Shown one piece after another: positions 53,405 to 64,000 of a stretch of DNA of 64,000 bases. Source of the DNA: Ctenosaura bakeri (Eukaryota; Chordata; Lepidosauria; Squamata; Iguanidae); assembly GCA_948474755.1 (NCBI GenBank), contig CAOLHI010001023.1:310001-374000 (forward strand), written 5' to 3'. Numbering within the stretch: position 1 is the first letter of the stretch; every line of letters starts with the position of its first letter. The notes below the pieces were generated by a model. The model worked only from the letters and a program-made list of their open reading frames with translations, had not been told where the DNA came from and did not search any database. Made by a program: the position numbers and the translations under genes.

Positions 53405-53995
53405 TGTCAGAGCTGCTGATGATGTGGTCCCTGTTACTCAGGGTGGAGATGACGAGCAGCAGCTGTTGGTCCCTGTTGCTCTTGCTGGAGATGAGTCCTG
53501 CAGCTCAAGAGCTCCCCCTTGCTGCCATGGACCAAGCAGGCACGGACATCCCTCTGCCTGCCCCTTTAGAGCAACAGGGATCTGATTCTGAAGAGGCTCT
53601 GGAGCCTGGTTCAATAAGCCCCCAATCAAGGTGGAGACTCAAGAGGGCTGTGCAAAGGCAGGCTTTCTTGGCTAAGGGTAAGAAGCAGTGACTGGACACA
53701 CCTGTGCCTGGGGCTATATAACTGTCTGCCTGGAAGCTTCCCTTTGCTTGTGGCAAATTTCTTACAAGCCCTCTTATTGCCTGTACCTTGCTCCCAGCAC
53801 CCAATTCCTGATACCTTGGATTGATCTTTAGACTCTTGACCCTTGGCTTTGGAACTCTAACTATGGCTTTGCTTGGCACTCTTATAAATGAACTTCCTTG
53901 AGTAATTGCTTGCTTGTCTCCTCCTGGCTGGACTTTTCTGGCTCTCCCACTCTCTTCTCCAGGCTGGCTTGCCACCCAGGTCCCTGACCTTCACA
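53405..53995 (+). mobile_element. candidate LTR of a second family
   Basis: Possible termini are TGTCAGAGCTGCTGATGATG at 53405 and CCTGACCTTCACA ending at 53995. A TATA box, GGGGCTATATAACTG, sits near 53711-53725 and a TATAAA/ATAAAT polyadenylation-like word near 53883. The upstream part is rich in CAGCAG/GATGA words, as in some reptile Gypsy LTRs I recall. Opposite-strand frames up to 156 codons are unsupported. No exact target duplication and no internal genes are seen. Confidence 0.4.
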
Positions 53996-54117
53996 CTGGG
54001 GAGTTTACTGGTCTGACCTGGTGCGTTCTATTGTATGACTGTTATTTCCTATATGCACAGTCGGGTGTCCTCTCTGGTGGGTTAAATTAATTTTATATCA
54101 AAATTGTAGACCCCAGG

Positions 54118-54331
54118 ACAGGGCTTACCAAAGCGGCAACATCCTGGATGTGCAGCCTGGAACAATGCTCTGCTGTGCTGCAGAAGGAAGGGGCGTGGTC
54201 ATCACACTTCTTGTTCCTACGGGCAGCCAGCGCAGAGGGGAGCGCTCCATCACACTCCTTTCCTGGGAGAGCTGCTTCCGTCATTGTCACCAGATGCCAC
54301 TCAGACAGAGGTAAACTGTGGAAAGGGCCCA
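54118..54331. mobile_element. exon-module-like MITE, diverged
   Basis: The right end AACTGTGGAAAGGGCC matches subfamily II termini. Just inside is AGAGGTAAACTG in place of GTAAGTG. CTGCAGAAGGAAGGGGCGTG near 54177 resembles the complement of the acceptor tract (CGCCCCTTCCTTCTGCAG). The left end near AGGGCTTACC is uncertain. Confidence 0.5.
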
Positions 54332-54589
54332 AGATTAGATGCTCCTCATCCCGGTCTTGGAAAGTGTGAAATGGACACATTCACAGGGTAAGGCAAACCT
54401 AACACAACAAATTTCTTTTCCATCCCCATGCAGACTGCAACTCACATGGAGAAACTTGTCATGAATCCAGCTTAACTATCAATTTGAAATCCCAATACTT
54501 CTGCTATGAATCTGGAGCACTAGAATCTTGATGAACTACTGTTGAAATGGCTGCTAACAGGGATGTAATTCTTCACTAATTTTGTTCTC

Positions 54590-54990
54590 AAAGGAAATAA
54601 GGAATTTTAATCATTTTTATCCTGATCCAAGAAAGTCTTCAATAACTGGGCAGTTTTTGAAGACCAATCACAGTTTGGGACTTATTCTGTGAAAAATGCA
54701 TTGTGTTCTTTTTAAAAGCATTTTGGGGGGGGGGTCAGAGGAAATATTTTCTATAGAGAAAATGCTATTTCTTGCAAAGAAAACACTGTTTTTCTGCACC
54801 ACTCTCTGTGTGAATTTGGCACAGAAGAAGTCCCTAACTACAGCATTTTCTGCTCAGGAAAAAAAAAGCATTTTATGGTAGAAATAATAATAATACGCAT
54901 AGAAATGCTGTTTCCTGTGCAGAAAAAAGAAAATTTTGTACAGAAATGGCAAATTGCAAAGATTCTTATCAATACCTCCTCATCAGGATT
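54590..54990. repeat. GCAAAGAAAA/CTGTGCAGAAA dispersed repeat
   Basis: TATAGAGAAAATGCTATTTC, TTGCAAAGAAAACACTG, CTGTTTCCTGTGCAGAAAAA and TTGTACAGAAATGGCAAATT belong to the same loose word set as repeats near 8375, 17560, 28955 and 41225. Boundaries are uncertain. Confidence 0.4.
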
Positions 54991-55171
54991 TTCCATCACT
55001 TTAGAAACACATGTTTATAAGCAATTTTACAAATATTTTTGAATGTTTTTTCTATCACTAGGCCTGCTGATTCTGCTTACTCACATTCAGGTTCATAGCA
55101 TTCTTACAGGTATCAAGCTTAGGAAGCCTATATCCAGCAGTCAGTAGCTGCCAGTTTTCATGTCTCTCTAA

Positions 55172-55593
55172 AGTCTTTTCTGCATCTTACCGTCTTCCGG
55201 CGCTGGGGTGTGGGGATTGCGTGAGCAGCCTCTGGTGAGAGGCTCTCACATCTGGGGTCCTTTGGCTCCACATGAGCTGCCTGCTCATGCGAGAGCCCCA
55301 CCTCTTTCTTCCCCAGCGCAGCCTGGGACCTTCTCAGGCTGCACTGGGGCAGGAAGCGCGACCGACGCAGCTCTGGAGGCGCTGCACATCAAGTAAGTGC
55401 ATGCAGAGCCCGGGAGTAATGCGCAGATCGTGCATCATTTTCAATTTCTAGCTGAAAATGAAAAGATGCACAATTGGCACCTGCCCTACCCTGGAGTGTT
55501 GTGCAATTGTGAGTGCATCGTGTGGATCGCTCCTCACAATCGGGCAACACTCCAGGGCCCCTTTCGCATGGAAAATGCCATGCGAAAAGGGCC
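55172..55593 (+). mobile_element. ~422 bp exon-module MITE
   Basis: The left end AGTCTTTTCTGCATCTTACC is mutated from GGCCCTTTTCGCA; the right end is CCATGCGAAAAGGGCC. TAA lies on both flanks (55169-55171, 55594-55596). An acceptor-like CACCTCTTTCTTCCCCAG ends at 55316, followed by 76 nt (55317-55392) and CATCAA/GTAAGTG. The subterminal stem CTGGAGTGTTGTGCAATTGT against ACAATCGGGCAACACTCCAG lies at about 55493-55555. The last 38 bases, CCTTTCGCATGGAAAATG and its complement, form the terminal hairpin. Confidence 0.85.
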
Positions 55594-55859
55594 TAAGAGT
55601 CTAAGCATAACATTTATTCATATCACTTCCTGTTTATTGATCTTAGCCGCACTCTCTCTCTTTCTGCATAAGTTAGCCTGAGACTGAATTTCTGCAGTTA
55701 GTCTGAGTTTGTTTATCCTTCATTTTGTAATCTGCAGTCCTGCCCCTTTCTCTTCCATGTTTGAAAAGTGTGTGTTACAGAACCTCTTACCTTGAGATAT
55801 TATCAGGCCTTTAGCATCTGTGAATAAATCCACTTATGTTTTTATAGAGAAGACTATTA

Positions 55860-56061
55860 GGCCATTTCCGCACTACAGTGTTAAAGTGCTGCTATTCCAC
55901 TTTCAATGCCCTGTGGAATTCTGGGGTTTGTAGTTTACTGAGACCAAACAGCTCTTTGGCTGAGAATTTGAAGTGCCCTTCCCTAAACTACAAACCCCAG
56001 AATTCAATAGGAGGTTGATAGTGGAATAGCATCACTTTAACACTGTAGTGCGGAAATGGCC
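55860..56061. mobile_element. GGCCATTTCC MITE, full length (202 bp)
   Basis: Ends GGCCATTTCCGCACTACAGT and CACTGTAGTGCGGAAATGGC plus C match over at least 18 nt. This is the best-preserved terminal inverted repeat of the family in the window. TTA precedes and TAA follows, so either a mutated 3 bp duplication or a TA duplication is possible. Confidence 0.95.
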
Positions 56062-57590
56062 TAAGCCTGCTTTGTTACTCTAGACCTGTGTGTGTGAGGT
56101 AGTGGTGTGGGACTTGTTGTTGCTCCTCTTTCTGTTTGTGAATGCTAATTACTTTGCTTGTGAGATATAGTACTATCTCTCCCATTTCCCAACAAGTATT
56201 GACCACATGAAGGTGAGAGGGGCCGTTGATGAAGAAAATGTGCAGCTGTTTGCACAGAGGGAAAAGAAAATTTGTGAAGTGATCCCTACAGTCACTGGGT
56301 CAGAAGTAATCAAAACACCAACAAGTCCATGTGCCCATTTCAGAGAGGGCTGTGAAAACCAGTTGGTCTCATTTTTGTTGTACTTTTGAGAATCCTGCCA
56401 TCTAAGTTTGCACTGGGTTGTAAGACTGTTTCTTCAAATATTCATGCATAGCTTGGCACTTGCTTTTCCTAAGGTACTCATTTTAAATGCATTTTTCTTA
56501 TGCACTTTTACTCATTTTCCTATTGACTCTTAATTATTTGTGTGCTTTTTCCCAATTTACTTGCATATAATATGGGGGAAGAGAATCTGATGCTCACAGT
56601 TTCTTCTTGGTAACAAGCAAGTAATCAGATGCATGTACGCTTTTGTGAATCATCTCACAATCCATGAATTGGATAAATTAATTTTTAAAAATCTTAGTTA
56701 GTGATCATTTCAGGCCCTCTCCCTGGATCTCTGTCAGAGATAAAAAAAAAAAAAAAAAGGAGAGAAGGTCGTTCGCTGTCTGCAGAAAAGATTATTCAGA
56801 CAAACCACAGTCTAGAGGAGAAGACAAACTACACCCCAAAATATAGTCATTTTACTCCCTGGAAAATTCCACCCGAAGCCTAAATGCAGTACTCGGTCCA
56901 GTTCAGGATGTCACTGCAAAGAAACATCTTACTTGGCTTGCCTCACATGCCTTCTACATAACCCTATGCCTGTAGCTTTGACCTTTGCTGCAACATCCTG
57001 GAACGAAGACATGAAACAACAGTATGCATGTAGCCCTAGGGACCTAACTTCATTAACATAAATAGGAGAAGCCTTTACTCCCTATCCCTCATGTCAGAAG
57101 TGCATTTAGCCTTCTCTCCCATGGTCTTCTGACAACATGAAAAGGTCTTTGTATTTAGGAAATGTTTCTAGCCTAGCAAATGGAACTGTTGGTCTTCTGC
57201 TGCTACGTTTATATTTTAACTGGCTGTTTCAGTCGTATCTTTTCTTACCTGTTTGTTTTATATACTATTCTAAATTTTATAAAGGGGTTGTGGGGAAATT
57301 TGGTCCATTCATATGTTTATAAGAGCTTACTCAATTTCACACTAATGGAACAATATGCAAAGCAACTTTCATTCGTTCTTTGAAATTTGTACTGTTCTAA
57401 CTTTTACCATGGAGTTTACCAATCAAAACTCCATAACAAACTGGAGATGGATGACAGGTTGAGTATATTAATGAAAATAATGCTCAAAATCCATTATATT
57501 TGGGAAAATGCTTGCGAAAACAGTATGTTAAGTATTGTATACTCTTTTTGTGAATCTGGGTAGGAATATACATTTAGATGACAACATTAT
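56062..57590. other. unassigned DNA
   Basis: Includes an A run at 56742-56758 and an AT-rich GCATTTTT-word stretch at about 56470-56560. No gene or defined repeat was recognised. Confidence 0.35.
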
Positions 57591-58010
57591 GGCCCTTTTC
57601 GCATGGCATTTTCTATGCAAAAGAGGGCCTGGAGTGCTGCGCAATTGTGAGGAGCAATCAGCACAACACACCCACAGATGCGTGATGCTCCAGGGGCCGG
57701 CAGGCACTGATCGCGCACCTTTTCATTTTCAGCTAGAAGCCAAAAATGGTGCATGATAGCGCATTGCTTCCGGGCCCTGCACACACTTACTTGGTGTGGA
57801 GAGCCTCCGGAGCCACGCCAGTGCGCTTCCTGCCCCAGCGCAGCCTGGGAAATTCCCAGGCTGTGCTGCAGAAGAAAGAGGCGGGGTTCTTGTGCGAGCA
57901 GGTAGTTCATGAGGAGCTGAAAGACCACAGACATGAGAGCTTCTTGCCGGAGGTTGCTTGCACGATCCCTGCACCCCAGCGCCGGAAGACGGTAAGGTGC
58001 ATAAAAGGCC
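57591..58010 (-). mobile_element. 420 bp exon-module MITE, minus orientation
   Basis: Ends GGCCCTTTTCGCATGGCATT and GGTGCATAAAAGGCC. In complement an acceptor-like CGCCTCTTTCTTCTGCAG ends at 57866, followed by 75 nt (57865-57791) and CACCAA/GTAAGTG. A plus-strand GACGGTAAGG donor-like word sits near the right terminus. The subterminal stem at 57629-57695 is partly decayed (CCTGGAG...CTCCAGG). It is oriented opposite to its neighbour at 55172. Confidence 0.85.
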
Positions 58011-58034
58011 TAACAAAGGTCTGCTATGGACTTG

Positions 58035-58226
58035 TTGTTGCCAATGTGGTTTGAGAATTGGATTAAGACCCTGGGGACCAGGGATCAATTCCCTGGTCAG
58101 CCATGGAAACCCACTGAGTGATTTTGGGCACATCATACACTCTTAGCCCAGAAAACCCTGTGATAGGTTTGCTGTAGGGTTGCCATAGATCAGAAATGAC
58201 ATGACAGCACACAACAGCAATAAAGA
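58035..58226 (+). mobile_element. tRNA-derived SINE
   Basis: AATGTGGTTTGAGAATTGGA, GGACCAGGGATCAATTCCCT, GGTCAGCCATGGAAACCCAC, TGAGTGATTTTGGGCACATC, CTCTTAGCCCAGAAAACCCT and GATAGGTTTGCTGTAGGGTT lead to a CACACAACAGCAATAAAG tail. It is an intact-order member of the first SINE family, close to the 420 bp element. Confidence 0.85.
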
Positions 58227-61200
58227 ACAACTTCTGTAGGACATGAACTTAGAAACATCACATTTAATGATGGTTACATGGTAAACCTGAAGGGAGAACA
58301 GAAGAGGGCCTGTTATTCATCTCCTCAAAAGACAGTAGAGAACAGACATGCTGCAAAAAAAAACTGCACATGCCGATAGATAGATGAGAGAGAGAGAGAT
58401 GCAAAATTAGCTGAAATCCTGTTGGAGAGTTACAAATGTGTAAGCACCATAATTACAGTGCTACAAAGTGATTCCCTTCCCAATTCGCCTAGTATCCACT
58501 TGACTAGGCAGTAGTTGCTGCAATCAGTGAGGATCTATTTTCCTTTTCCATTGAGAAGCAACTGAATGACATTCCTATCCAGCCCTGTGGATAGTCTCTG
58601 GTGTGACAGGCAGAAGTAGGGCTCCTGTCACAATTTCCTCTCTCAGCAGAGATCATTTGTGTAGTTTGGGGAGGATGGAACAATCAGCTGTATGCCTCCC
58701 AATCATCAGGAGAACAAACCTCCATTGATCTCAGTGGCTACTGCCCAGTAAGTATGAAATAGGGGACTTTCATGGTCCCAATGCATCCCCTAAAATGGGG
58801 CCCATGTAGGGATCGTGAATACACAATAGTCATGAATGCGTAACTCTAGATCTTGTACACTTTGTTATTTTTTAATTTACTGATCAAGACCTTTGGCTAA
58901 CACAAGAAACTCATTGATTGATTCAAATTATAATTTAAATAGAAATGCAATATGTTTTACCACAGTATTGAACACTATGACCAGATGACCTGGGTGTCTA
59001 CTCCATCTGATGTCCAGGTGTTAATTGTTCCCGGGTATTCCTTATCTATAAACCGGTCCAAGTCTGAGGATGACTTCAAATAGAGGGCTGTTCTCTGTAA
59101 ATTAAGACACAATTGGCCACCCTGTGATTATTTCTCCCATTCTCTGACATACATAGGCACATATCCTCCAGCTCTGAGTATCTGATTGGTCTTTGGACAT
59201 ACCTGTGTTTCACATAGACAGCTCATGCTAACTAAAAGAGGGCCTGAATAGGTCTATCTTACTCCAGTATGCCTTAGAATCAGGGAGATCAGCAACAGTC
59301 AGAAATAGCTCAACATGGCAAGCAGTGAGAGGATGTTTGGGCAAATTGCCATCATTTTGACATCTCACGGGATTTTTCACCAGGCTTGATCCCCTTAAGA
59401 CTTCCTATTCACACTGCCTTTTTGTTTATTGAAGATAAGAAATCTAAATGCAACACAGTAACAAGACCACTCACTAACATCCCAAAAATGTAAGAATAAA
59501 GACGAGTGCACCATCCTATCACTGTTCAGTTTTGGATGACTTCAGCAGGGCATTCTGTTTTATTCATTTGTCTTACAAGCTCAATCTGGAAACATACAGA
59601 AAACAAATGCAATCATTTCAATAAAAGAGCCTCACGATTCCTGTATTTAGCTTCTGCAAATGAATGGTTTGTTCAATTCTGGACTAACTGTAACTTCTGG
59701 ATGCTCTTCACGTGATGTTGCTAAAGTGTGTGTCATGCTACTGAGATTTGCATTTTCTGTGGTTGGGTGTAACTGGCATACCTATCATGGATTAGTGCAC
59801 AACTTTGAAAATTTACTTTTTTTGAATATAGCTCTGTTACCAGGCTGTATGCCTACAATCTGTGATACAGTATGATTGGCTACAAATGCTGTTTAATTGG
59901 CATGAAACAAATACAGATCTTGCACTTATGACTGAAAGCTGAAAGGACTCTGATTGGAAGCTAGGACAAAGGACCTCAGCATGGCCAGGTCACAAGTTCA
60001 AAAAGCTCAGTTGGAGAGCTCAATGAGTTTTAGATGGTCCTGTAAAGTACCCAAGCGTAGGAAACAATAGTGAAGGAAACTGCTAGTAGGAGCAACCAAA
60101 AGGTTGACATCCTGTTGCCTTTTCCTATGGAAACTGTGCTTTTGTTCCCTTACCTTTCCAGTCATTAAGAGACTATTGTGACTTCCCTCACTGCCTTGTC
60201 ATCTGCTGCAAAGACAATGAGAACCTTCCAGACCTCTTTGTTGACTCTGCCAAAGAACAATTAACATTCTATCCTCTGGGCAGAAAAAGAGTATTTTAAT
60301 CCTGGCTTAGTGCATGGCTTTTTGCTAGTACTTTGTACACACCGTGCGAAGGCCCTCATATTCCAGTTTGTTGTACTGCTCTCAGATTCCCCTGTCTGAG
60401 ACATCTTGCTTCAATTCTCTGCTGCTTCAGGAACAGTAACTGTCACCCAGTTTATCCCACACTCTTGCCATCCAACCTTTTTCTCCTTTTTCCTTGCTAG
60501 TCTTGGGTGGTTCATGAGACTATTTGATTGTTTGTGTGTGTTTGTGAATCCCCCACAATAAAAACATTCTATTTTAAAAAAGGTATCTTCTGAAATTTAT
60601 TTCTGGTGTAATTCATAGAAAAAATATGCAGAATTACTGTCTTACAGGAAAAAAAAATTCAACAGTTCTTTCTACCAGGATATCACAAGCTCTTTCTGGC
60701 TTATAGTTTCAATGCTCTGAAAACAGACGTGGCTATAACAGTAACTGACGATAAAGCAACTCAAACAGATGTGTCAGGTCTATTATGAACTTTGATCGAT
60801 TTTAAAAAATGGCACATACAGACAATAGCAAAAAGGAAATATTCTTTTCAACCTTCAGCTGGTGTCTCTGCATTAGTACCAGCATACACAAGTGAAAAGA
60901 TCCTGGAAGTTACTCCCCACTTACAGGCCTCCTTTTTTGAGCTAATAATTCCTCACCTTTCCACAGAAGCATTGGCATTGCAGCTGGACCCCTGAGTCAC
61001 TCACCTTTTGGGGTAACAGCTCCCACCATTTGCCAGCCAGCGTAGCCAAAGTTGTTACCCCAGACTCATTTTGCCCATTTTCTGAAAATATTGACTTGAG
61101 TAGTCAAACAGAAGGAGAGAGAGACAGAGAGAGACTTACTTCTCCAAGTGTTACATCTGAACCAGACCAATATGTTTTGAAAAATGGGCAAAATGAGGCA

Positions 61201-61568
61201 AGGGTGACAATCCTTCCCTTTTTAAAACTGATCACTTTGTATTATAGTTATTGATGTACTGAGCTTGGAAAAGGACTTGACATTTATTCACAGCACAATT
61301 ATCTGTCAGAAGTGGCAAATTCACTTCATACTTTGTCTCTTTCCACAGTTTGGATATCTATTTCAATAATTTTTTCAGTACAGTACTTTCTGTTAATGTC
61401 AACTAACTAACCGTTAAGAATATATAAAATCACATTCTGCATTTTAGGCAGTGCACTTTTGCAGACTTGAAGGATTTTAATAAGATGACCTGATTTAGTA
61501 ATGTAGCACCAACATCTATGCATATACATCCTATAGCATAAGGTAGAAGGATTCTTTGCTCCTTAGGT
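58227..61568. other. unassigned DNA
   Basis: About 3.3 kb with no recognised gene. A short GATA/GA tract lies at 58375-58403. Around 58730-58850 some words (CTGCCCAGTAAGTATGAAAT, GATCGTGAATACACAATAGT) resemble the palindromic repeat at 4724 and 40895, but weakly. Nothing else was recognised. Confidence 0.35.
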
Positions 61569-61771
61569 CTATCTGGTGGCACAGTGGTTAATGCTAGTAC
61601 TGCAGCCACAAGGTTGTGGGTTCAATTCTGCCGGGCTCTAGGTTGACTCAGCCTTCCATCCTTCTGCGGATTGGTAAAATGAGTACCCAACTTGTTAGGG
61701 GCAATTAGCTAACACATTGTAAACTGATAAGAGAGCACTTAGCTGATAAATGATATAGAAATACACATGCC
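61569..61771 (+). mobile_element. second tRNA-derived SINE family, copy 2
   Basis: A-box-like GGTGGCACAGTGGTTAATGC and B-box-like GTGGGTTCAATTCTGCC are followed by TTGACTCAGCCTTCCATCCT, TGGTAAAATGAGTACCCAAC and TTAGGGGCAATTAGCTAACA, as in 30425-30632. The tail is degraded. Confidence 0.85.
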
Positions 61772-62854
61772 ATGATTGGAGATAACATCAGGAGTTCCAT
61801 TCCTGGAAGCACTGAATAAAAGCAGCCAACTGAGAGCATTTTGCTTCTCCAATTGAAGACAAAGGAGTCAAGTATGTTTTCCAGCTAAAGTGCTACGTGA
61901 AAATAATTCACCCAACACTTCAGCCATGTCATCCATCCACTTAAGATTGCAGGGAGACAGGGTAAGATCTGTTTCTTAATCATGTAATTGTTCCCCACCT
62001 CTGCTATATGGTTAATAAGCTTCACTAGTGTTGATCAGGTGGGAGGACTGTGTCCAGTTTGTGTCCATCCAAAATTTTCCAAAGGTAAGTGGTACTGTCA
62101 ACAGTTGAGACCACGGGCCACATTTTGGGGGTATATCTACCCAGTGTTGCACATTTATACTGCTTTCTGTTATGATTAATGTTCAGGGAACTGGATCACA
62201 TTGTTGCCCACATAGCAGTAATTTCTTTTTATGAAATTGTTTTTACAATCCCCCTGATTTTTAGTCTACCTAAGATATTCTGCTTAGCCTACTTAGCTGA
62301 CTCAGATGTTGCACTACCCACTTGGTAGAAAAAATTAGATTTATATACATATTGTGGATGGTAAATATGTTTGTCCTAGCTTTTGACTCTAAATTGCTCC
62401 TAGAAGTGAAGACATTTTTTTGTTTTGTTTTAAAAGTATTCCAGATATCTTTGCACTGGTTTGGCATGTTGTTGCTGCTGCTACTGTTGTTGCTACTGTC
62501 ATAACTTTGGAGCACAATCTTAACTAGCAAAGATGGCCAAAGGCCAGTTGAACCTACACTAGGCCAGGTGAGGTTATGTTGAATTCAAACACCTTCTGCC
62601 CTAGTGATGCTAGAAATTACTTAGGACTATCCTCACTCTGGTCTAACTTTGTGTGTAGACATTGTGGTGGTGTCCTGTGGCTCAATTAAGACACTAGAGC
62701 ACATCATCAGCTTCTTATTAGCAACACTCTTGCAAGTCATGGGTTGTTAGGTAGTTAGGAAGTCTTGTTTGTTTGCAAGTATTGTTTGCACTGTTGAAGC
62801 TACATGGCTCCAACAGTACCTGTATGAGAAACCTATGGAAACCCCATGGAAGTT

Positions 62855-62913
<59 letters not shown>

Positions 62914-63850
62914 TATCATGGTGTCCTACATACTCTCATAGAACGATATACATAAATCACTGCCTATGGTTCAGAGTTTGAATCATAATAGAAACAAAAC
63001 CAATACTCCATACATTAAATAGACATGAGCAGCTTTGGTTTAGGTACCCTAATTAGTGTTCCCATATATTGAACTTTACAGACTACATTCCTCTGTTTGA
63101 AAGTCTTCTCTGTTCAAGACTAAGATCCAGATCAAAGATGAGAAAGGCCACAGAAATTGCCTATTGGCAATCTGCAGCTGGAGAGAAGACTGACCAGGTT
63201 AGCTAGTCAGTCTTTTCTATGTTGGTGAAATTGTACTCTTATTCAAGTTAAAGTAAATTCCAAATTTACACTTATATGTATGTATAAATGTATAAGTTAA
63301 ATATGCATAAATAAGCATTTGCAAACAGGTATCTTCTTTTGTCTTTCTTTTTGGTGATGCACTTCTTCGTTTTTGGTGATATGTAAGTGATCATCTTATT
63401 CAAGAAAAGTATCTGTTGGGGAGGGGGGACTACAAAACAAAAGCCAGATATTCTGTTGAACCCTGCAATGCAAGGTTTGGCTCCAGAGTTGATAGAACCC
63501 TTGTCCAAGGCCATTTGTGGTAATTTCTTCTACTAGATTACTGGATGGCAGTGGAAATCAATTGGGATAACCTTCATTTCACACTTTACCAACAATGTCC
63601 TTGAGTACCCTAGGTAGAATCATTCCAGGACATGTTCAGGTATTTTAATTTGTATTTCACTACATCAGCCAACCAGCACGGGGAGACTCTAGCAGGACCT
63701 CGTGGTGCACTTTCATTTTATTAAAAGATGCTTCAGGTTAGCTATTGCTTAAGTCAGAGTTTTTACAGTTATGAATTAACAGAATGAAATGCACTGAATG
63801 CATTTCAGTCACATGGGTCTTCTTTGTTTCATTCTCTTTCACTGATATTT
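61772..63850. other. unassigned DNA with microsatellites
   Basis: A TTG/CTG-rich tract lies at about 62468-62498. No gene or dispersed repeat was recognised in the rest. Confidence 0.4.
62859..62911. repeat. (TAA)n microsatellite
   Basis: About 17 TAA units; the poly-isoleucine frame is an artefact. Confidence 0.95.
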
Positions 63851-63963
63851 GTTGTTGTCCTTGTTATTTACCATCAAGTTGATCTTTACCTAGGGTGACC
63901 CTATGAATAAGAGAACTCCTACAGCTTCAGTCATTAACTGCCCTGCTCAGGTCTTGCAAACTG
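63851..63963 (-). mobile_element. SINE-like repeat end, minus strand
   Basis: TTGTTGTCCTTGTTATTTAC, CATCAAGTTGATCTTTACCT, AGGGTGACCCTATGAATAAG, AGAACTCCTACAGCTTCAGT and CTGCTCAGGTCTTGCAAACT match in order a common lizard repeat with a (GTT)n-type tail, here on the minus strand. Its exact SINE family is not certain. Confidence 0.6.
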
Positions 63964-64000
63964 AGGCCATTTCCACACTGGGAATTTAAAATGGTGCAGA
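63964..64000. mobile_element. possible start of a GGCCATTTCC MITE, cut by window end
   Basis: GGCCATTTCCACACTGGGAA matches the first 15 bases of the family terminus, then diverges. Only 37 bases are available. Confidence 0.4.

Noticed and set aside
53505..53975. 156-codon minus-strand frame
   Set aside because: It overlaps a plus-strand LTR candidate with its own TATA box; the composition is low-complexity and no domain is recognised.
55317..55392. Annotating the exon-like modules as real host exons
   Set aside because: The same module recurs inside several dispersed elements on both strands. It is a property of the repeat, and no flanking gene structure is visible.
62859..62911. Poly-isoleucine and similar frames over microsatellites (also 7136, 17403, 8288, 3781)
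   Set aside because: They are translations of simple repeats.

Overview
The window reads as vertebrate, and specifically squamate, intergenic or intronic DNA. It is AT-rich, has no convincing host protein-coding exon, and consists largely of old, mutated transposable elements in the mix typical of lizards: CR1, L2-like and L1 LINEs, tRNA-derived SINEs, palindromic MITEs, a Penelope-like fragment, LTRs and many microsatellites. An iguanian lizard is my best guess from remembered repeat consensus sequences; the species cannot be fixed from the sequence alone. Long open frames fall in LINE pol relics, in low-complexity DNA or in CpG-rich repeats.

Layout. 0-11 kb: several palindromic MITEs, a splice-donor-rich 446 bp element (2333-2778), an L2-like LINE on the minus strand (7209-8100) and a strikingly GC-rich 587 bp element (8895-9481). 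11-20 kb: an LTR on the minus strand (11029-11903), CR1 and SINE remnants, two ~420 bp CpG-rich elements and a 5'-truncated L1 with a near-perfect target duplication (19858-20398). 20.9-23.2 kb: a hAT-like element with an exact 8 bp target duplication, which contains a minisatellite-like array, a SINE split by a CR1, and a second SINE. 23-34 kb: a mariner-like element holding a second MITE, a CR1 split by a SINE with an exact 9 bp duplication, and a decayed L1 (31560-33838) that is also interrupted by a MITE. 34-47 kb: sparse, mostly unassigned DNA plus L2 fragments. 47-58 kb: more ~200 bp MITEs, a Penelope-like inverted fragment with a 13 bp duplication, two LTR candidates and two further ~420 bp elements. 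58-64 kb: mostly unassigned, with two SINEs and a microsatellite.

The least expected signal is a dispersed family of CpG-rich elements bounded by GGCCCTTTTCGCA-type ends. Five copies are 420-424 bp long and a sixth is 587 bp. They carry a pyrimidine tract plus YAG, then 75-76 nt, then GTAAGTG, which looks like a complete internal exon. The 75-76 nt spacing holds in four of the six copies (two on each strand) and in a diverged relative at 3.4 kb. Near one end they also carry a long hairpin whose position is kept while its sequence differs between subfamilies. Three AT-rich stretches without repeat hallmarks (about 18.0-18.2, 24.0-24.2 and 51.6-51.8 kb) look like candidate conserved non-coding elements.

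Limits: family names rest on motif recognition, not database searches. Many boundaries are good to about 10-30 bases, except where target duplications fix them.
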